A stretch of 64,000 nt of DNA from Pseudomonas sp. NFR16 (GCF_900108875.1 NZ_FNYJ01000003.1:393969-457968), one strand, 5' to 3'. Shown: positions 8,018 through 18,626, numbered from the stretch's first letter. The notes: generated from the letters alone by a model not told the origin. Made by a program: numbers and translations.

Positions 8018-9706
8018 ATGACCAAGACCTCGCGACCTTTATACATTTCCTACGCAGGCCCTTCGTTGCTGGAAATGCCGCTGCTCAACAAGGGCAGCGC
8101 ATTCACGCCGCAGGAGCGTATCGATTTCAATCTGGTCGGCCTCTTGCCGCAGAACGTTGAGACCATCGAAGAGCAAGTAACTCGCGTCTACAACCAGTAC
8201 CAGCAGTGCGCAAGTGATCTGGACAAGCACATTTATCTGCGTTCGATCCAGGACAACAACGAGACACTGTTCTTCCGCCTGCTGGATTCGCATCTGGACG
8301 AGATGCTGCCGATCATCTACACCCCGACCGTGGGCCAGGCGTGTCAGGAATTCTCCAAGATCTACCGCACTCACCGCGGTCTGTTCATTTCGTACCCCGA
8401 GCGTGACCGCATCGATGACATCCTGCGCAGCGCCACAAAAGATCGCATCAAGATCATCGTTGTGACCGACAGCGAACGTATTCTGGGTCTGGGCGATCAG
8501 GGCATCGGCGGCATGGGCATCCCGATCGGCAAATTGTCGCTGTACACTGCGTGCGGTGGTATCAGCCCGGCGTACACGCTGCCGATCGTGCTGGATGTGG
8601 GCACCAACAACCAAGAGCTGCTGGACGACCCGATGTACATGGGCTGGCGCCACCAGCGCGTGACCGGCAAGGAGTATGACGACTTCATCGCGCTGTTCAT
8701 TGAGGCTGTTCAGCGTCGCTGGCCGGATGTGTTGCTGCAGTTCGAAGACTTCGCCCAGACCAACGCCATGCCGTTGCTGGAGAAGTACCGCGACGAGCTG
8801 TGCTGCTTCAACGACGACATCCAGGGCACTGCATCGGTGGCGGTGGGCACGTTGCTCGCCGCTTGCAAGGCCAAGAACGAGACCTTGGGTCAGCAGCGCG
8901 TGGTGTTCCTGGGCGCGGGTTCGGCAGGCTGTGGCATTGCGGAACACATCATCGCCGCGATGGTGATTGAAGGCCTCAGCGAAGCCGAAGCGCGCAAACG
9001 CGTGATGATGGTCGATCGTTTCGGCCTGCTCACCGACAGCATGGACAACCTGCTGGACTTCCAGAAAAATCTGGCACAAAAGGCGACAGATGTTGCCGGC
9101 TGGTCGAGCGGCGAAGGCTACCCGGGCCTGTTGGAAGTGGTCAGCCACGGCAAGCCGACGGTGCTGATCGGTGTGTCGGGTCAGCGTGGTCTGTTCACCG
9201 AAGAAGTCATCCGCGAAATGCACAAGCACTGTGCCAAGCCGCTGGTGATGCCACTGTCCAACCCGACCTCGAAAGTGGAGGTCACCCCGCAGGAAGTGCT
9301 GACCTGGACCAACGGCGATGCACTCGTCGCCACCGGTAGTCCGTTTGCGCCGGTGACGGTGGGCGATCGCACGTTCCACATCGCACAGTGCAACAACTCC
9401 TACATCTTCCCTGGCATCGGTCTGGGCGTGGTCGCGGCGAAAGCCACGCGCATCACCGACAAAATGCTGATGGCAGCGTCCAACGCGCTGGCCGAATGCT
9501 CGCCGATGGTGACCGGTAAAGGTGACGCCGTCTTACCACCGCTCAAGGAAATCCAGCAGGTCAGCAAGAAGATCGCACTGGCCGTGGCCAAGCAGGCGCA
9601 GGCTGAAGGCATGGCGCTGGAAACCACCGAGGAGATGCTGGTGGAAGCGATCGAGCGCAATTTCTGGATGCCGAACTACCGCAGCTACCGTCGCAGCGCC
9701 GTATAA
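8018..9706 (+). CDS. maeA: NAD-dependent malic enzyme
   Basis: 562-residue oxidative decarboxylase turning malate into pyruvate, linking the TCA cycle with gluconeogenic precursors. Family marks: [13 protein letters not shown] near residue 100, [13 protein letters not shown] near 245, [14 protein letters not shown] near 265, and the NAD-binding [12 protein letters not shown] near 300. ATG 8018 gives the usual N-terminus [19 protein letters not shown] and a length like E. coli MaeA (565); the frame runs open upstream to 7778 but that part lacks similarity to the family. The preceding gap from 7733 shows no other gene. Confidence 0.95.
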   Translation: MTKTSRPLYISYAGPSLLEMPLLNKGSAFTPQERIDFNLVGLLPQNVETIEEQVTRVYNQYQQCASDLDKHIYLRSIQDNNETLFFRLLDSHLDEMLPIIYTPTVGQACQEFSKIYRTHRGLFISYPERDRIDDILRSATKDRIKIIVVTDSERILGLGDQGIGGMGIPIGKLSLYTACGGISPAYTLPIVLDVGTNNQELLDDPMYMGWRHQRVTGKEYDDFIALFIEAVQRRWPDVLLQFEDFAQTNAMPLLEKYRDELCCFNDDIQGTASVAVGTLLAACKAKNETLGQQRVVFLGAGSAGCGIAEHIIAAMVIEGLSEAEARKRVMMVDRFGLLTDSMDNLLDFQKNLAQKATDVAGWSSGEGYPGLLEVVSHGKPTVLIGVSGQRGLFTEEVIREMHKHCAKPLVMPLSNPTSKVEVTPQEVLTWTNGDALVATGSPFAPVTVGDRTFHIAQCNNSYIFPGIGLGVVAAKATRITDKMLMAASNALAECSPMVTGKGDAVLPPLKEIQQVSKKIALAVAKQAQAEGMALETTEEMLVEAIERNFWMPNYRSYRRSAV

Positions 9707-9762
9707 GCGGCCCTGACTCGCGGGCGCATTGAGCGTGCGCTGAAAGATTTACGACGTATCGA

Positions 9763-9799
9763 GAGACCGCCCATGGCAACATGCGGCGGTCTTTTGTTT
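9763..9799 (+). terminator. Rho-independent terminator after malic enzyme
   Basis: AGACCGCC (9764-9771) pairs with GGCGGTCT (9785-9792), followed by TTTGTTTT. Confidence 0.85.
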
Positions 9800-9858
9800 T
9801 GTCACGAAAGACTTCAGGATGACCCTTCGATAACAACAAAAACATCGATGAGGGACTC

Positions 9859-11529
9859 ATGCAGACGGACAGTGTGCTGTACGACTACATCATTGTTGGC
9901 GCAGGCCCGGCCGGGTGTCTGCTGGCCAATCGACTGTCACAGAATCCATCCCGTCGCGTATTGCTGCTCGAGGCCGGTGGCCAGGACAACTATGCCTGGA
10001 TACATGTGCCGGTTGGCTACCTTTACTGCATCGGCAACCCGCGCACCGACTGGTGCTTCAAGACCGAAGCCGAACCAGGTCTGGGCGGGCGGGCATTGAA
10101 CTACCCGCGAGGCAAAGTGTTGGGCGGCTGCTCGTCGATCAACGGGATGATCTACATGCGTGGCCAGGCGCGGGATTACGACGAGTGGGCGGCGCAGGGC
10201 AACAAGGGTTGGGGATGGCAGGATGTGCTGCCGGTCTTCAAGCGTTCGGAAAACCATTACGCCGGCGGCTCTGACGTGCATGGTGCGCAAGGCGAGTGGC
10301 GCGTCGAGCAGCAGCGCCTGTCCTGGGCATTGCTGGACGCCTTCCGCGAGGCGGCGGCGCAGACCGGCATTCCCTCGATTCCCGACTTCAATGGCGGCGA
10401 CAACGAAGGTTGCAGCTACTTTCAGGTGAATCAGCGCCGCGGTGTGCGCTGGAACGCGTCCAAGGCGTTTTTGCGGCCGGTCCTGCAACGGCCCAACCTG
10501 ACTGTGCTCACTGGCGCCGAAGTGTCGCGCATCGAATTCGACAAGGGCCGCGCCAGCGCTGTGGTCGCCAGCATCGGCAAGCAACTGCGCACGATGCGAA
10601 GCCGTCGAGAGATCATTTTGTGCTGCGGATCGATCGGATCGCCGATGGTGCTGCAGCGGTCAGGCATCGGCCCGCGCGCCTTGCTGGAAAAGTTGGGCAT
10701 CGACGTTCGCCTCGAGTTGCCCGGCGTCGGCGCGAATCTTCAGGACCACCTGCAATTGCGGCTGATCTACAAGGTCAGCAACGGCCACACCCTCAATCAG
10801 ATGGCGGGCAGTCTGTGGGGCAAGATGAACATGGGTCTGCGCTACGCGCTCAACCGCAGCGGACCGCTGGCAATGGCGCCGAGTCAGTTGGGCGCCTTCG
10901 CCCGCTCCGGGCCGGAGCAGGCCACGGCTAACCTTGAATACCACGTGCAGCCATTGTCCCTGGAACGCTTCGGCGAGCCACTGCATGGATTCCCGGCGTT
11001 CACGGCGTCCGTGTGCGACCTGCGTCCACAGAGCCGCGGCACCGTGGAAATCCGTTCCGCGCTGGCCGATGCGGCGCCTGTGATCCGCCCGCGTTACCTG
11101 AGCCACGAAACCGACTTGAAGGTTGCCGCGGATGCGATTCGCCTTACTCGCCGCATTGCTTGCGCGCCCGCTCTGGCGAGCTTCGAGCCCGTTGAATACC
11201 TGCCCGGCGTCACGTTGCAGACTGACGAGCAGTTGCGCGAGGCCGCCAGCCTCATCGGCACCACCATCTTTCACCCGGTGGGCACCTGCAAAATGGGGCA
11301 GGGGCGCGACGCGGTCGTCGACGAACGTCTGCGCGTGCACGGCGTGCCGGGCTTGCGAGTGGTTGATGCGTCGATCATGCCGACAATTACATCGGGCAAC
11401 ACCTGCTCACCCACAGTGATGATTGCCGAAAAAGCCGCGCAGATGATCATCGAGGATGCGCTGACCGACGAGCATACCGTGTCGGCGGGCATGTCCGCTG
11501 CACCTGAACGGCCCGCCCATTCCCTGTAG
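9859..11529 (+). CDS. GMC family FAD-dependent oxidoreductase
   Basis: 556-residue flavoenzyme of the glucose-methanol-choline family, which oxidises an alcohol to an aldehyde. FAD is bound by the N-terminal GAGPAGCLLANRL with the acidic LLLEAGG after it. GMC signatures are GKVLGGCSSINGMIYMRG near residue 90 and CCGSIGSPMVLQRSGIGP near 255. The active-site histidine is in FHPVGTCKMG near 470, with the second catalytic position in SGNTCSPTVMIAEKAA. Similar to choline or long-chain alcohol dehydrogenases; the substrate is unknown. It stands alone between terminators. Confidence 0.9.
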   Translation: MQTDSVLYDYIIVGAGPAGCLLANRLSQNPSRRVLLLEAGGQDNYAWIHVPVGYLYCIGNPRTDWCFKTEAEPGLGGRALNYPRGKVLGGCSSINGMIYMRGQARDYDEWAAQGNKGWGWQDVLPVFKRSENHYAGGSDVHGAQGEWRVEQQRLSWALLDAFREAAAQTGIPSIPDFNGGDNEGCSYFQVNQRRGVRWNASKAFLRPVLQRPNLTVLTGAEVSRIEFDKGRASAVVASIGKQLRTMRSRREIILCCGSIGSPMVLQRSGIGPRALLEKLGIDVRLELPGVGANLQDHLQLRLIYKVSNGHTLNQMAGSLWGKMNMGLRYALNRSGPLAMAPSQLGAFARSGPEQATANLEYHVQPLSLERFGEPLHGFPAFTASVCDLRPQSRGTVEIRSALADAAPVIRPRYLSHETDLKVAADAIRLTRRIACAPALASFEPVEYLPGVTLQTDEQLREAASLIGTTIFHPVGTCKMGQGRDAVVDERLRVHGVPGLRVVDASIMPTITSGNTCSPTVMIAEKAAQMIIEDALTDEHTVSAGMSAAPERPAHSL

Positions 11530-11728
11530 TCGCCGATCCGTCGCCGGGCGATGCGGCCTTCGTTTTCTGCGCGCTCGGCGGGCAGCTATCGATGCCCGCC
11601 ACGGCGCCCGACCCTGAGTGCGAACTGTTCGCCCTTAAAAGAACCTTCACGCTCGAAAGAATGTTCAACCGCACCATTTGTTCTCATTCTTTTCACAAAA
11701 AATTGATGGCTCGCTGCCTAAAGTTTGC

Positions 11729-11763
11729 AACGTCGAAAGAGCCTTATTTGTGCGTTCGACGTT
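11729..11763. promoter_or_regulatory. Inverted repeat upstream of eptA
   Basis: Perfect 9-bp arms AACGTCGAA (11729-11737) and TTCGACGTT (11755-11763) are separated by 17 bp and end 25 bp before the eptA ATG. It may be a regulator site or a leader hairpin (inference). The surrounding 259-bp gap (11530-11788) is AT-richer than the flanking genes and otherwise shows nothing. Confidence 0.45.
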
Positions 11764-11788
11764 CTCACTTCACCTAAAGCAGATTCCC

Positions 11789-13438
11789 ATGCTCAACGTA
11801 AAAGCTGTCCGTCCCGAGCGCGTGACCGTGCTCGCCAGTGTCTTTTTGTTGGTCGCTTTTAACCTGACACTCTGGCAGCACCTGTTTTCCATTACCGACG
11901 TTAACGGTAAGGGACTCTTGTTGCGCGGCGCTTTTGCAGTCATGGTTTTCTGTGCCTTCAATATATTTTTGACCCTGTTTGCGTTTAAAAGAGTATTAAA
12001 ACCGGTATTGATTGCTTTATTCATGATCAGTGCAGGCGTCACTTATTTCATGAGCCAATATGGCGTGCTGATTGATTCGGGCATGTTTCGTAACTTTGCC
12101 GAGACCAATGCGACCGAAGTGCGTGACCTGCTGTCGCTGAAGTTTGGGGCGTACCTGCTGATTCTCGGCGTGTTACCGTCGATCGTCATCTACAGACTGC
12201 CGGTCAATTACCGCCGCTGGCCCCGCGAGCTGGTCAGCAAGGCCCTGGTCACCGTCGTGTGCGCCGGTGTGATCGGTGGCGTCGCGCTGATGAACTATCA
12301 GGGGCTTTCTTCGCTGTTTCGCAACCACCATGAACTGCGCTTGATGGTCGTGCCAAGCAACTACATCGGCGCGTCCATCGGCTACCTCGGGGAGCAGGTG
12401 AAGTCCGCTCAGCGTCCTTTCGTCAGTATCGGTCAGGATGCGACACTGGCCAGCGACTGGCAGGACCACAAGCGCAAGTCTTTGACGGTGCTGGTCGTTG
12501 GTGAAAGTGCCCGCGCCGAGAACTTCGGTATTCTGGGGTATCACCGCGATACGACGCCGGAATTGAAGAAAGAACGTGGCTTGCTGACGTTCACCGATGT
12601 GCACTCCTGCGGTACTGAAACGGCCGTCTCGGTGCCTTGCATGTTTTCCAACATGGGCCGCAAGGATTACGATGCCAGTGCCGCAAAGAATGAAGAGGGC
12701 ATGCTCGATGTGCTCAAACGCGCCGGTCTGGACGTCGTCTGGCGCGACAACCAGTCGGGCTGCAAAGGCACCTGCGATCGCGTGACGCTGCAGGACGTCA
12801 GTAACCTGAAAGACCCGGTGTTGTGTTCGAACAATGAATGCCGCGATGAAATCCTTTTGCAGGGCTTACAGAGTTTCATCGACAACCTGAGCAAAGACAC
12901 CGTACTCGTGTTGCACCAGATGGGCAGCCATGGTCCTGAATACTTCAAGCGCTACCCTAAAGAGTTCGAGAAGTTTACGCCGGTGTGTGAAAGTAACGCG
13001 CTGAACAACTGCACGCGAGAAAGTATCGTCAATGGCTACGACAATACGCTGTTGTACACCGATCACGTATTGGCGTCCCTGATCGACATCTTGCGCACCA
13101 ATCAGAATAAAGTGGACACAGCGATGGTGTATCTTTCCGATCACGGCGAGTCGCTGGGCGAGTACAATCTGTTTCTGCATGGCACACCTTACATGCTGGC
13201 GCCTGACCAACAAAAACATGTGCCAATGATTGCCTGGTTCTCTGATAGTTATCAGCAGTCCTTTGCCGTTAATACCCACTGCTTGCAGCAAGAACGCGAC
13301 ACCCCGCTGAGTCAAGACAACTTGTTTCACTCGATGCTGGGCCTGTTGAAGGTGAATACCCGCGTCTACAACCCGGCGCTGGATATGTTTGCCGGCTGCC
13401 GGGGGATCTATACGGATGGGGTACTGGCCAATGAATGA
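11789..13438 (+). CDS. eptA: Lipid A phosphoethanolamine transferase
   Basis: 549-residue inner-membrane enzyme that moves phosphoethanolamine onto lipid A and lowers binding of polymyxin-type peptides. About five N-terminal membrane helices (residues 1-170) precede a periplasmic sulfatase-like domain. The nucleophile is T278 in SCGTETAVSVPCMFS, flanked by C274 and C284, which should form the conserved disulfide. Zinc ligands include the GESARAENF glutamate and SDHGES. ATG 11789 gives the family N-terminus. The end overlaps the next gene's start. PmrAB- or ColRS-type control is known for relatives, but their boxes were not identified here. Confidence 0.93.
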   Translation: MLNVKAVRPERVTVLASVFLLVAFNLTLWQHLFSITDVNGKGLLLRGAFAVMVFCAFNIFLTLFAFKRVLKPVLIALFMISAGVTYFMSQYGVLIDSGMFRNFAETNATEVRDLLSLKFGAYLLILGVLPSIVIYRLPVNYRRWPRELVSKALVTVVCAGVIGGVALMNYQGLSSLFRNHHELRLMVVPSNYIGASIGYLGEQVKSAQRPFVSIGQDATLASDWQDHKRKSLTVLVVGESARAENFGILGYHRDTTPELKKERGLLTFTDVHSCGTETAVSVPCMFSNMGRKDYDASAAKNEEGMLDVLKRAGLDVVWRDNQSGCKGTCDRVTLQDVSNLKDPVLCSNNECRDEILLQGLQSFIDNLSKDTVLVLHQMGSHGPEYFKRYPKEFEKFTPVCESNALNNCTRESIVNGYDNTLLYTDHVLASLIDILRTNQNKVDTAMVYLSDHGESLGEYNLFLHGTPYMLAPDQQKHVPMIAWFSDSYQQSFAVNTHCLQQERDTPLSQDNLFHSMLGLLKVNTRVYNPALDMFAGCRGIYTDGVLANE

Positions 13439-14090
13439 CCAGGCGCGCGATCCCTCCCGAATGCAACACGGTGAACGCCCATCCGAGCCTGGACTGGCCC
13501 GCCGTCTGAGTCTGTGGCGCAACGCGCAAATGGCCCGTCGTGCCCTGCGCGACGCCGGTGAGCCGGGGCTGGTGCTTGACCTGCCGGCCGGTTCCGGGCG
13601 TTTCTGGCCGGTGCTCGCCGAGCATGCCAATCGCGTGATTCTGGCTGCGGACCCATCTGTGGACACGCTGCAAAGGGCCGAAGCGCAGTCTTCGGACGAG
13701 GTGCGCAAGCGCGTGCGAACCTTTCAGAGCTCGGCTTTTGCCATTGATCTTTCGGCGAACGCTGTCGACTGCATCTTTTGCATGCGGCTGTTCCATCACT
13801 TGGCCGACGGCGATAAACGCGCCGAGGTGCTCGAAGAGTTTCACCGAGTGACGCGTGATACGGCCATCGTTTCGATGTGGGTCGATGGCAACCTCAAAGC
13901 CTGGCGGCGTAACCGTCAGCAGCGAAGTCGGAACGATGTGGCGGGTGGTCCACGCAATCGGTTCGTTGTGTGCCGCAGCGAAATAGAATCAGAGTTCGCG
14001 CGGGCAGGTTTCCAGATTGTCGACCATCACGATTTCGTTCCCGGCTATGGTCTGCGACGCGTCTACATCCTGCGCAAGCAGGGTGGATGA
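13431..14090 (+). CDS. Class I SAM-dependent methyltransferase
   Basis: 219 residues. The SAM motif I reads LVLDLPAGSGRFWPVL near residues 45-60, followed by LAADPS (motif II) and the post-motif FCMRLFHHLAD. The ATG lies inside the last codons of eptA (8-bp overlap), so the two are translationally coupled. The acceptor is unknown. Position next to eptA suggests a role with envelope or lipid chemistry, but that is inference only. Confidence 0.8.
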   Translation: MNDQARDPSRMQHGERPSEPGLARRLSLWRNAQMARRALRDAGEPGLVLDLPAGSGRFWPVLAEHANRVILAADPSVDTLQRAEAQSSDEVRKRVRTFQSSAFAIDLSANAVDCIFCMRLFHHLADGDKRAEVLEEFHRVTRDTAIVSMWVDGNLKAWRRNRQQRSRNDVAGGPRNRFVVCRSEIESEFARAGFQIVDHHDFVPGYGLRRVYILRKQGG

Positions 14091-14223
14091 TCCGATGGGC
14101 GGTCGTCATTACGCCCTCGATCGGGAAACATCGAACATGAAGTTGTTCGAGACTTGCAGGACGGATGCGCGGTAAACGCTTTCAGCGATATATACTGCGC
14201 GCCATTCTTCAAGGGAGAGCCGT

Positions 14224-15357
14224 GTGGCCATCGATATTCACTGGATTCGCGACGACGACAGCCTCGCCCAACATTGCGCACGGTGGCAGACGCTGCCGTT
14301 TGTAGCGCTCGACACCGAATTCATGCGCGTCGACACCTTCTATCCTATTGCCGGCCTGTTGCAGATCGGCGATGGTTCGCGTGCCTTTCTGATTGACCCG
14401 TTGCTGATCCACGAGTGGAAACCGCTTGCCGATCTGCTGGAAAATTCTGACGTCATCAAAGTGCTTCATGCCTGCAGCGAGGACTTGGAGGTGCTCCTGC
14501 GCCTGACCGGCAGCTTGCCGGCGCCCTTATTCGATACTCAGCTGGCCGCTGCCTACCTGAACCTCGGGTTCTCCATGGGTTATTCGCGTCTGGTGCAGGA
14601 AGTGCTCAACATTGAGCTGCCTAAGGGGGAGACCCGTTCAGACTGGCTGCAGCGTCCGCTGTCGGACACTCAGATCAGCTATGCCGCCGAAGACGCCGTA
14701 CATCTGGCCGAGGTCTACAGCGTTCTGCGCCCGCGCCTGTCCGAAGAAAAGTACGCCTGGGTGCTGGAGGACGGCGCTGAGCTGGTCGCCAATCTGCGCC
14801 GCGAAACCGATCCTTATCAGGTTTACCGCGAGGCCAAGCTGGCGTGGAAGCTGTCCCGGGCGCAGCTGGCAGTGCTGCGTGAACTGTGCGCCTGGCGTGA
14901 ACAGCAGGCGCGCCTGCGTAATCAACCGCGCAACCGGGTGCTGCGCGAACAGTCGCTGTGGCCGCTGGCCAAGACCCAGCCGGATAATCTCGCCGCGCTG
15001 GCAAAAATTGAAGACATGCATCCCAAGACCGTGCGTCAGGATGGCGAGTTTCTGCTCGACCTGATCAAGAAAGCCGGCAGCGTGTCACCCGATCTGTGGC
15101 CGCCCGCTTTGCCCGAGCCGCTGCCGATCGAAGCTTCGAATGTACTCGAGAGCCTGCGCGCCATTGGCCAGCAGCAAGCCGAACGCCTGGACATGGCGCC
15201 GGAGCTGATGCTGCGCAAAAAGACCCTCGAAGCATTGCTCAAGACCGGTTTCCCTGACGGTCCCTATCAACTGCCCGATTCGCTGCGTGGCTGGCGCCGC
15301 GAATTGATGGGTCAGATGCTGCTCGACAGCCTGGCCAATGCCGGAGAACAGCCTTGA
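14224..15357 (+). CDS. rnd: Ribonuclease D
   Basis: 377-residue 3'-5' exonuclease for tRNA and stable RNA trimming. DEDDy motifs: [14 protein letters not shown] (Exo I, near residue 28), [10 protein letters not shown] (Exo II, near 83) and [13 protein letters not shown] (Exo III, near 155). An HRDC domain follows at about residues 210-290. The GTG start is supported by AAGGGAGAG upstream. Overlaps ycgL by 4 bp. Confidence 0.95.
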   Translation: MAIDIHWIRDDDSLAQHCARWQTLPFVALDTEFMRVDTFYPIAGLLQIGDGSRAFLIDPLLIHEWKPLADLLENSDVIKVLHACSEDLEVLLRLTGSLPAPLFDTQLAAAYLNLGFSMGYSRLVQEVLNIELPKGETRSDWLQRPLSDTQISYAAEDAVHLAEVYSVLRPRLSEEKYAWVLEDGAELVANLRRETDPYQVYREAKLAWKLSRAQLAVLRELCAWREQQARLRNQPRNRVLREQSLWPLAKTQPDNLAALAKIEDMHPKTVRQDGEFLLDLIKKAGSVSPDLWPPALPEPLPIEASNVLESLRAIGQQQAERLDMAPELMLRKKTLEALLKTGFPDGPYQLPDSLRGWRRELMGQMLLDSLANAGEQP

Positions 15358-15647
15358 AACGTATTTGCTCCATCTACCGCAGCCCGCGCAAGAACGAAAT
15401 GTACCTCTACGTGCTCAAGAGCGATGCGCTAGAGCGCGTTCCGGTCGAGTTGCTGAGCGCTTTCGGCAAGCCGCAGCACGCTTTCGATCTGGTCCTGACG
15501 CCTGAGCGCACCCTGGCCCGCGAAGACATTCACACGGTACTGGCCAACCTCGAGAAGCAGGGTTATCACCTGCAGATGCCGCCGGCCGAGGACGAGTACA
15601 TCGAGCACTTGCCCGAAGAGTTATTGCGTCGCAACGACCCTGTCTGA
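15354..15647 (+). CDS. YcgL domain protein
   Basis: 97-residue conserved protein of the YcgL family (UPF0745-like), N-terminus [20 protein letters not shown]. Function is not established. It starts with TTG at 15354, overlapping the rnd stop (TTGA), with GGAG upstream, so it is translationally coupled to rnd. The rnd-ycgL order is conserved in gammaproteobacteria. Confidence 0.88.
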   Translation: MKRICSIYRSPRKNEMYLYVLKSDALERVPVELLSAFGKPQHAFDLVLTPERTLAREDIHTVLANLEKQGYHLQMPPAEDEYIEHLPEELLRRNDPV

Positions 15648-15781
15648 ATGATTTCGACCCTGCAATCCATCGCAGGGGTACACCGGACCGCAAGCGTGGC
15701 GCGACCTGGCTGCCATTTATCAACAAGCCAGCCGGTCTCGCATCGCGCGGTCGCATGTCCTGTTTATTCGAGTTTTAATCC

Positions 15782-16714
15782 ATGCGCGTTCTGATCGCCG
15801 AACACGATTACGTTATTTACACCGAACTGCTGCGCAAAGCCGCTCCCGAGATCGAAGTCCTGAGCAGCGGCGACTCTGCCGAACTGTCGAAAATGGCCGC
15901 CCAGACGCCGATCTGGCTGGGGCAGCCTGATCTGCTGGCCAATCTGCTGCGCCAGGGCCACAAGCCACAATGGCTGCAGTCGACATGGGCAGGGATCACG
16001 CCGCTGCTGGCGGCCGGCCTGAATCGCGATTACCGGCTTACTCGCGCCGTCGGTATTTTCGGGCAGGTCATGGCTGAGTTCGTGCTGACCTACATGCTGA
16101 TTCACGAGCGCGAAGTGTTGGCGCGTCTGGTCAGTCAGGTCGAGCGCAAATGGGATGATCGTCCGAGCCAGAGTCTGGCGGGGCGCAAGGCGCTGATCGT
16201 TGGCACTGGCGATGTCGGTGTCAGCGTCGCCCGGTTTCTGCAGCCCTTCGGCGTCGAAGTCTACGGTGTAGCGTCCAGCGCCCGGACTCAGGCGCCGTTC
16301 ATCGAAGTCGGCACGCTGAGCGATCTGCCGCGGCTGGTGGGGCAGGTCGACTTCGTCGTCAACCTGCTGCCGAACACGCCGCAGACTCACGACGTCTACG
16401 ACGCCAGCCTGTTCAGTCAATTCAAGCCCTCGGCGCTGTTCATCAACGTCGGGCGAGGCGTAGCGGTGGTCGATGCCGATCTGGTCAATGCGCTGAAGGA
16501 AGGTCATCTGGCGGGCGCCGTGATCGACGTGTGCCGTCAGGAACCGCTGCCGCAACGTCACCCGTTCTGGACGGCGTGGGGTCTGCTGCTCACGGGCCAC
16601 AGCTCCGGGCCCACCTCGCCGGTGGCGATGACCCGGTTATTCGTCGAGAACCTCAAGGCCTACGGGGCAGGCGAAGCACTGCGCGGCGAGGTGGATTTCG
16701 TGAAAGGCTATTGA
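15782..16714 (+). CDS. D-2-hydroxyacid dehydrogenase
   Basis: 310-residue NAD(P)-dependent enzyme of the glyoxylate/hydroxypyruvate reductase type. The Rossmann motif is GTGDVGVSVARFL near residue 140. Catalytic residues are R in INVGRGVAVVD, E in CRQEPLP and H in LTGHSSGPT. The substrate is unknown. It follows a 134-bp gap after ycgL and converges on the nitroreductase gene. A second enzyme of this superfamily is encoded at 57318-58244. Confidence 0.85.
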   Translation: MRVLIAEHDYVIYTELLRKAAPEIEVLSSGDSAELSKMAAQTPIWLGQPDLLANLLRQGHKPQWLQSTWAGITPLLAAGLNRDYRLTRAVGIFGQVMAEFVLTYMLIHEREVLARLVSQVERKWDDRPSQSLAGRKALIVGTGDVGVSVARFLQPFGVEVYGVASSARTQAPFIEVGTLSDLPRLVGQVDFVVNLLPNTPQTHDVYDASLFSQFKPSALFINVGRGVAVVDADLVNALKEGHLAGAVIDVCRQEPLPQRHPFWTAWGLLLTGHSSGPTSPVAMTRLFVENLKAYGAGEALRGEVDFVKGY

Positions 16715-16783
16715 TGCGTGACGGGCTGTCGCTGGTCGGTCGGGTCCGGACAGACGCGCGGCTGTGTCTGCCCGGACGTCGTC

Positions 16784-17377
16784 TTACAGCGTGAAATCCC
16801 CTTCAGCGGCCAGCTCGGCCAGCGGGCGGCGTGGGCTCGGGGTTTCGCGTGCTTGCAAGTACTCGGCGAGCGTTGCCTTGTCTCCCAGTTTGCCGATCGC
16901 CACTGCGGCGTGCAGCGCGTAGCCTTCGGGGATTTTCAGTTCCTTGCGGGTCAGTTCCTGATCGAAACCGGCCATGCCGTGGGTGTGCCAGCCGCTCAGG
17001 CTTGCTTGCAACGCCAAGTGGCCCCATGCCGATCCGGTGTCGAAAGTATGCCAGAGCGCGGGCGATTCTTCGCTGGCGCCGGGCGCTGTGAAAGTGGTCT
17101 TGGAAATAATGATCACCAGCGCCGACGCGTGCTGCGCCCAGCCGCGGTTGAACTCGTTGAGCAGGCCAAGGAAACGCTCCCAGTTCGGGGTGTCGCGTCG
17201 GGCGTACAGAAAGCGCCACGGTTGCGAGTTATACGCCGATGGCGCCCAGCGCGCGGCTTCGAAGAAGCTCAGCAAGGTTTCCTGCGGGATGCTTTCACCG
17301 GTAAAGGCACGAGGCGACCAGCGATCGGTGAACTGCGGGTGGATGGCGTAATCGGCAACGCGTGGGTTGGCGCTCAT
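16784..17377 (-). CDS. Nitroreductase family protein
   Basis: 197-residue FMN-dependent oxidoreductase of the nitroreductase fold. Marks: RWSPRAFTGE near residue 18, the FMN-binding ARWAPSAYNSQPWRF near 40, and the GSAWGHLALQAS helix near 110. ATG 17377 is used because it gives the family N-terminus MSANPRVADYAIH; the frame opens to 17440. Substrate unknown. Confidence 0.88.
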   Translation of the reverse strand: MSANPRVADYAIHPQFTDRWSPRAFTGESIPQETLLSFFEAARWAPSAYNSQPWRFLYARRDTPNWERFLGLLNEFNRGWAQHASALVIIISKTTFTAPGASEESPALWHTFDTGSAWGHLALQASLSGWHTHGMAGFDQELTRKELKIPEGYALHAAVAIGKLGDKATLAEYLQARETPSPRRPLAELAAEGDFTL

Positions 17378-17672
17378 GAATGTCTGATCCTGAAGGGTTA
17401 AGTAAACCGCCAGCCGTTGGACAGCCGGGGTGAATAACAATCAGATGGGCCGTTGACGGCAGGCATCGTCGAAACCGAGGTGATGCGTGATCACGGGCTT
17501 TGCACAGAGCCGGTGAGGGCCTAAAGCTACTGTGCCGAAGGGCGGCTGACAAGCCTGCGCCCTGTTTCCTGCGCCGCTGGTGGGACCGACAGTCGCCAAG
17601 GCTTGGCCCGGCTGCGATGTGGCTCTAGACTGGCGACCTTTTCATCGCCCGAAAGCAGTTCTCGCAGCCATC

Positions 17673-18122
17673 ATGACCGCAAAAGCCGAACCGTTCTGGA
17701 CACGCAAAACTCTCGCTCAACTCGATCCGGTCGAGTGGGAGTCGCTGTGTGACGGCTGTGGATTGTGCTGCCTGCAAAAGCTTGAGGACGAGGACGACGG
17801 CAGCGTCTACTACACGCGCATCGCCTGCAAACTGCTGGATCTGCAGACGTGCCAGTGCACCGATTACCCGAATCGCCGCACATGGGTCCCGGACTGCATT
17901 CAGTTGACGCCGGGTCAGGCCGATGAATTCAAATGGCTGCCCCCGACCTGTGGCTATCGTCTGGTCAGCGAAGGCAAAGATTTGCCGCGTTGGCACCATC
18001 TGGTGTGCGGTGACCGCGAGCAGGTTCACAAAGAAGGGATTTCCCAATCAGGGCGCATGCTCAGTGAAAAGAGCGTGGCAGAGGACGACTGGGAGGATTA
18101 TCTGATTTTCCGCGCGGGTTGA
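17673..18122 (+). CDS. YcgN-type cysteine-cluster protein (UPF0260)
   Basis: 149 residues. The N-terminal half carries the cysteine cluster [15 protein letters not shown] (C-x2-C-x2-CC), followed by [18 protein letters not shown] and PDC, typical of the zinc/iron-chelating YkgJ/YcgN group. No function is proven. ATG 17673 gives the normal length. It stands alone, with the 295-bp gap before it holding only the nitroreductase promoter side. Confidence 0.88.
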   Translation: MTAKAEPFWTRKTLAQLDPVEWESLCDGCGLCCLQKLEDEDDGSVYYTRIACKLLDLQTCQCTDYPNRRTWVPDCIQLTPGQADEFKWLPPTCGYRLVSEGKDLPRWHHLVCGDREQVHKEGISQSGRMLSEKSVAEDDWEDYLIFRAG

Positions 18123-18254
18123 TCCTGACGCATCGCCTGGCAGAAGCGCCAGCGGTTGTGTCCGAAGCGTAAACCTCGGACAAGCACCGCTGACGCTTGG
18201 CTGACCCGGACGCTGCGCCTGGCAGCCAGCGCGGCGACCGCTCGTCAGCTTGAC

Positions 18255-18626
18255 TCAGACGCCTTTTGGCCCTTTGACGGCATCGACGCTCTGAACCACG
18301 GCTTCTTCCGCCGCGACTTCGGCTTTAGTCTTGAGTTTGCTCAGCTCGGCACCGGCTTCGTGGATCCGGGCGCGGGCCACGTCCATTTCACTGCGACTTT
18401 TCTCCAGCAGCGCCTTGGCTGAGCAATGGCCGGTGATGCCTCGCGCCAGCACCGCACCGCCAATGGCCAACTGCACCAGACCGAAAATCCCGCCTCGGCG
18501 CAGGCCTTTGCCCATCATCAGCACACCACCGGCCAGCGAGCCAATTCGCTCCCAGCCCTGGACGTTCTGTTGTGGGTAATCATGCAAAGGACGTTCGATG
18601 CGTTCAATGATCGGGGTGTCGCTCAT
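18255..18626 (-). CDS. DUF2892-type inner membrane protein
   Basis: 123 residues. An N-terminal segment (NVQGWERIGSLAGGVLMMGKGL) and a second hydrophobic stretch (GIFGLVQLAIGGAVLARGITG) match the YgaP-like DUF2892 membrane module. The C-terminal half is a charged alpha-helical tail (ARARIHEAGAELSKLKTKAEV) that may form a coiled coil. Function unknown. Confidence 0.72.
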   Translation of the reverse strand: MSDTPIIERIERPLHDYPQQNVQGWERIGSLAGGVLMMGKGLRRGGIFGLVQLAIGGAVLARGITGHCSAKALLEKSRSEMDVARARIHEAGAELSKLKTKAEVAAEEAVVQSVDAVKGPKGV

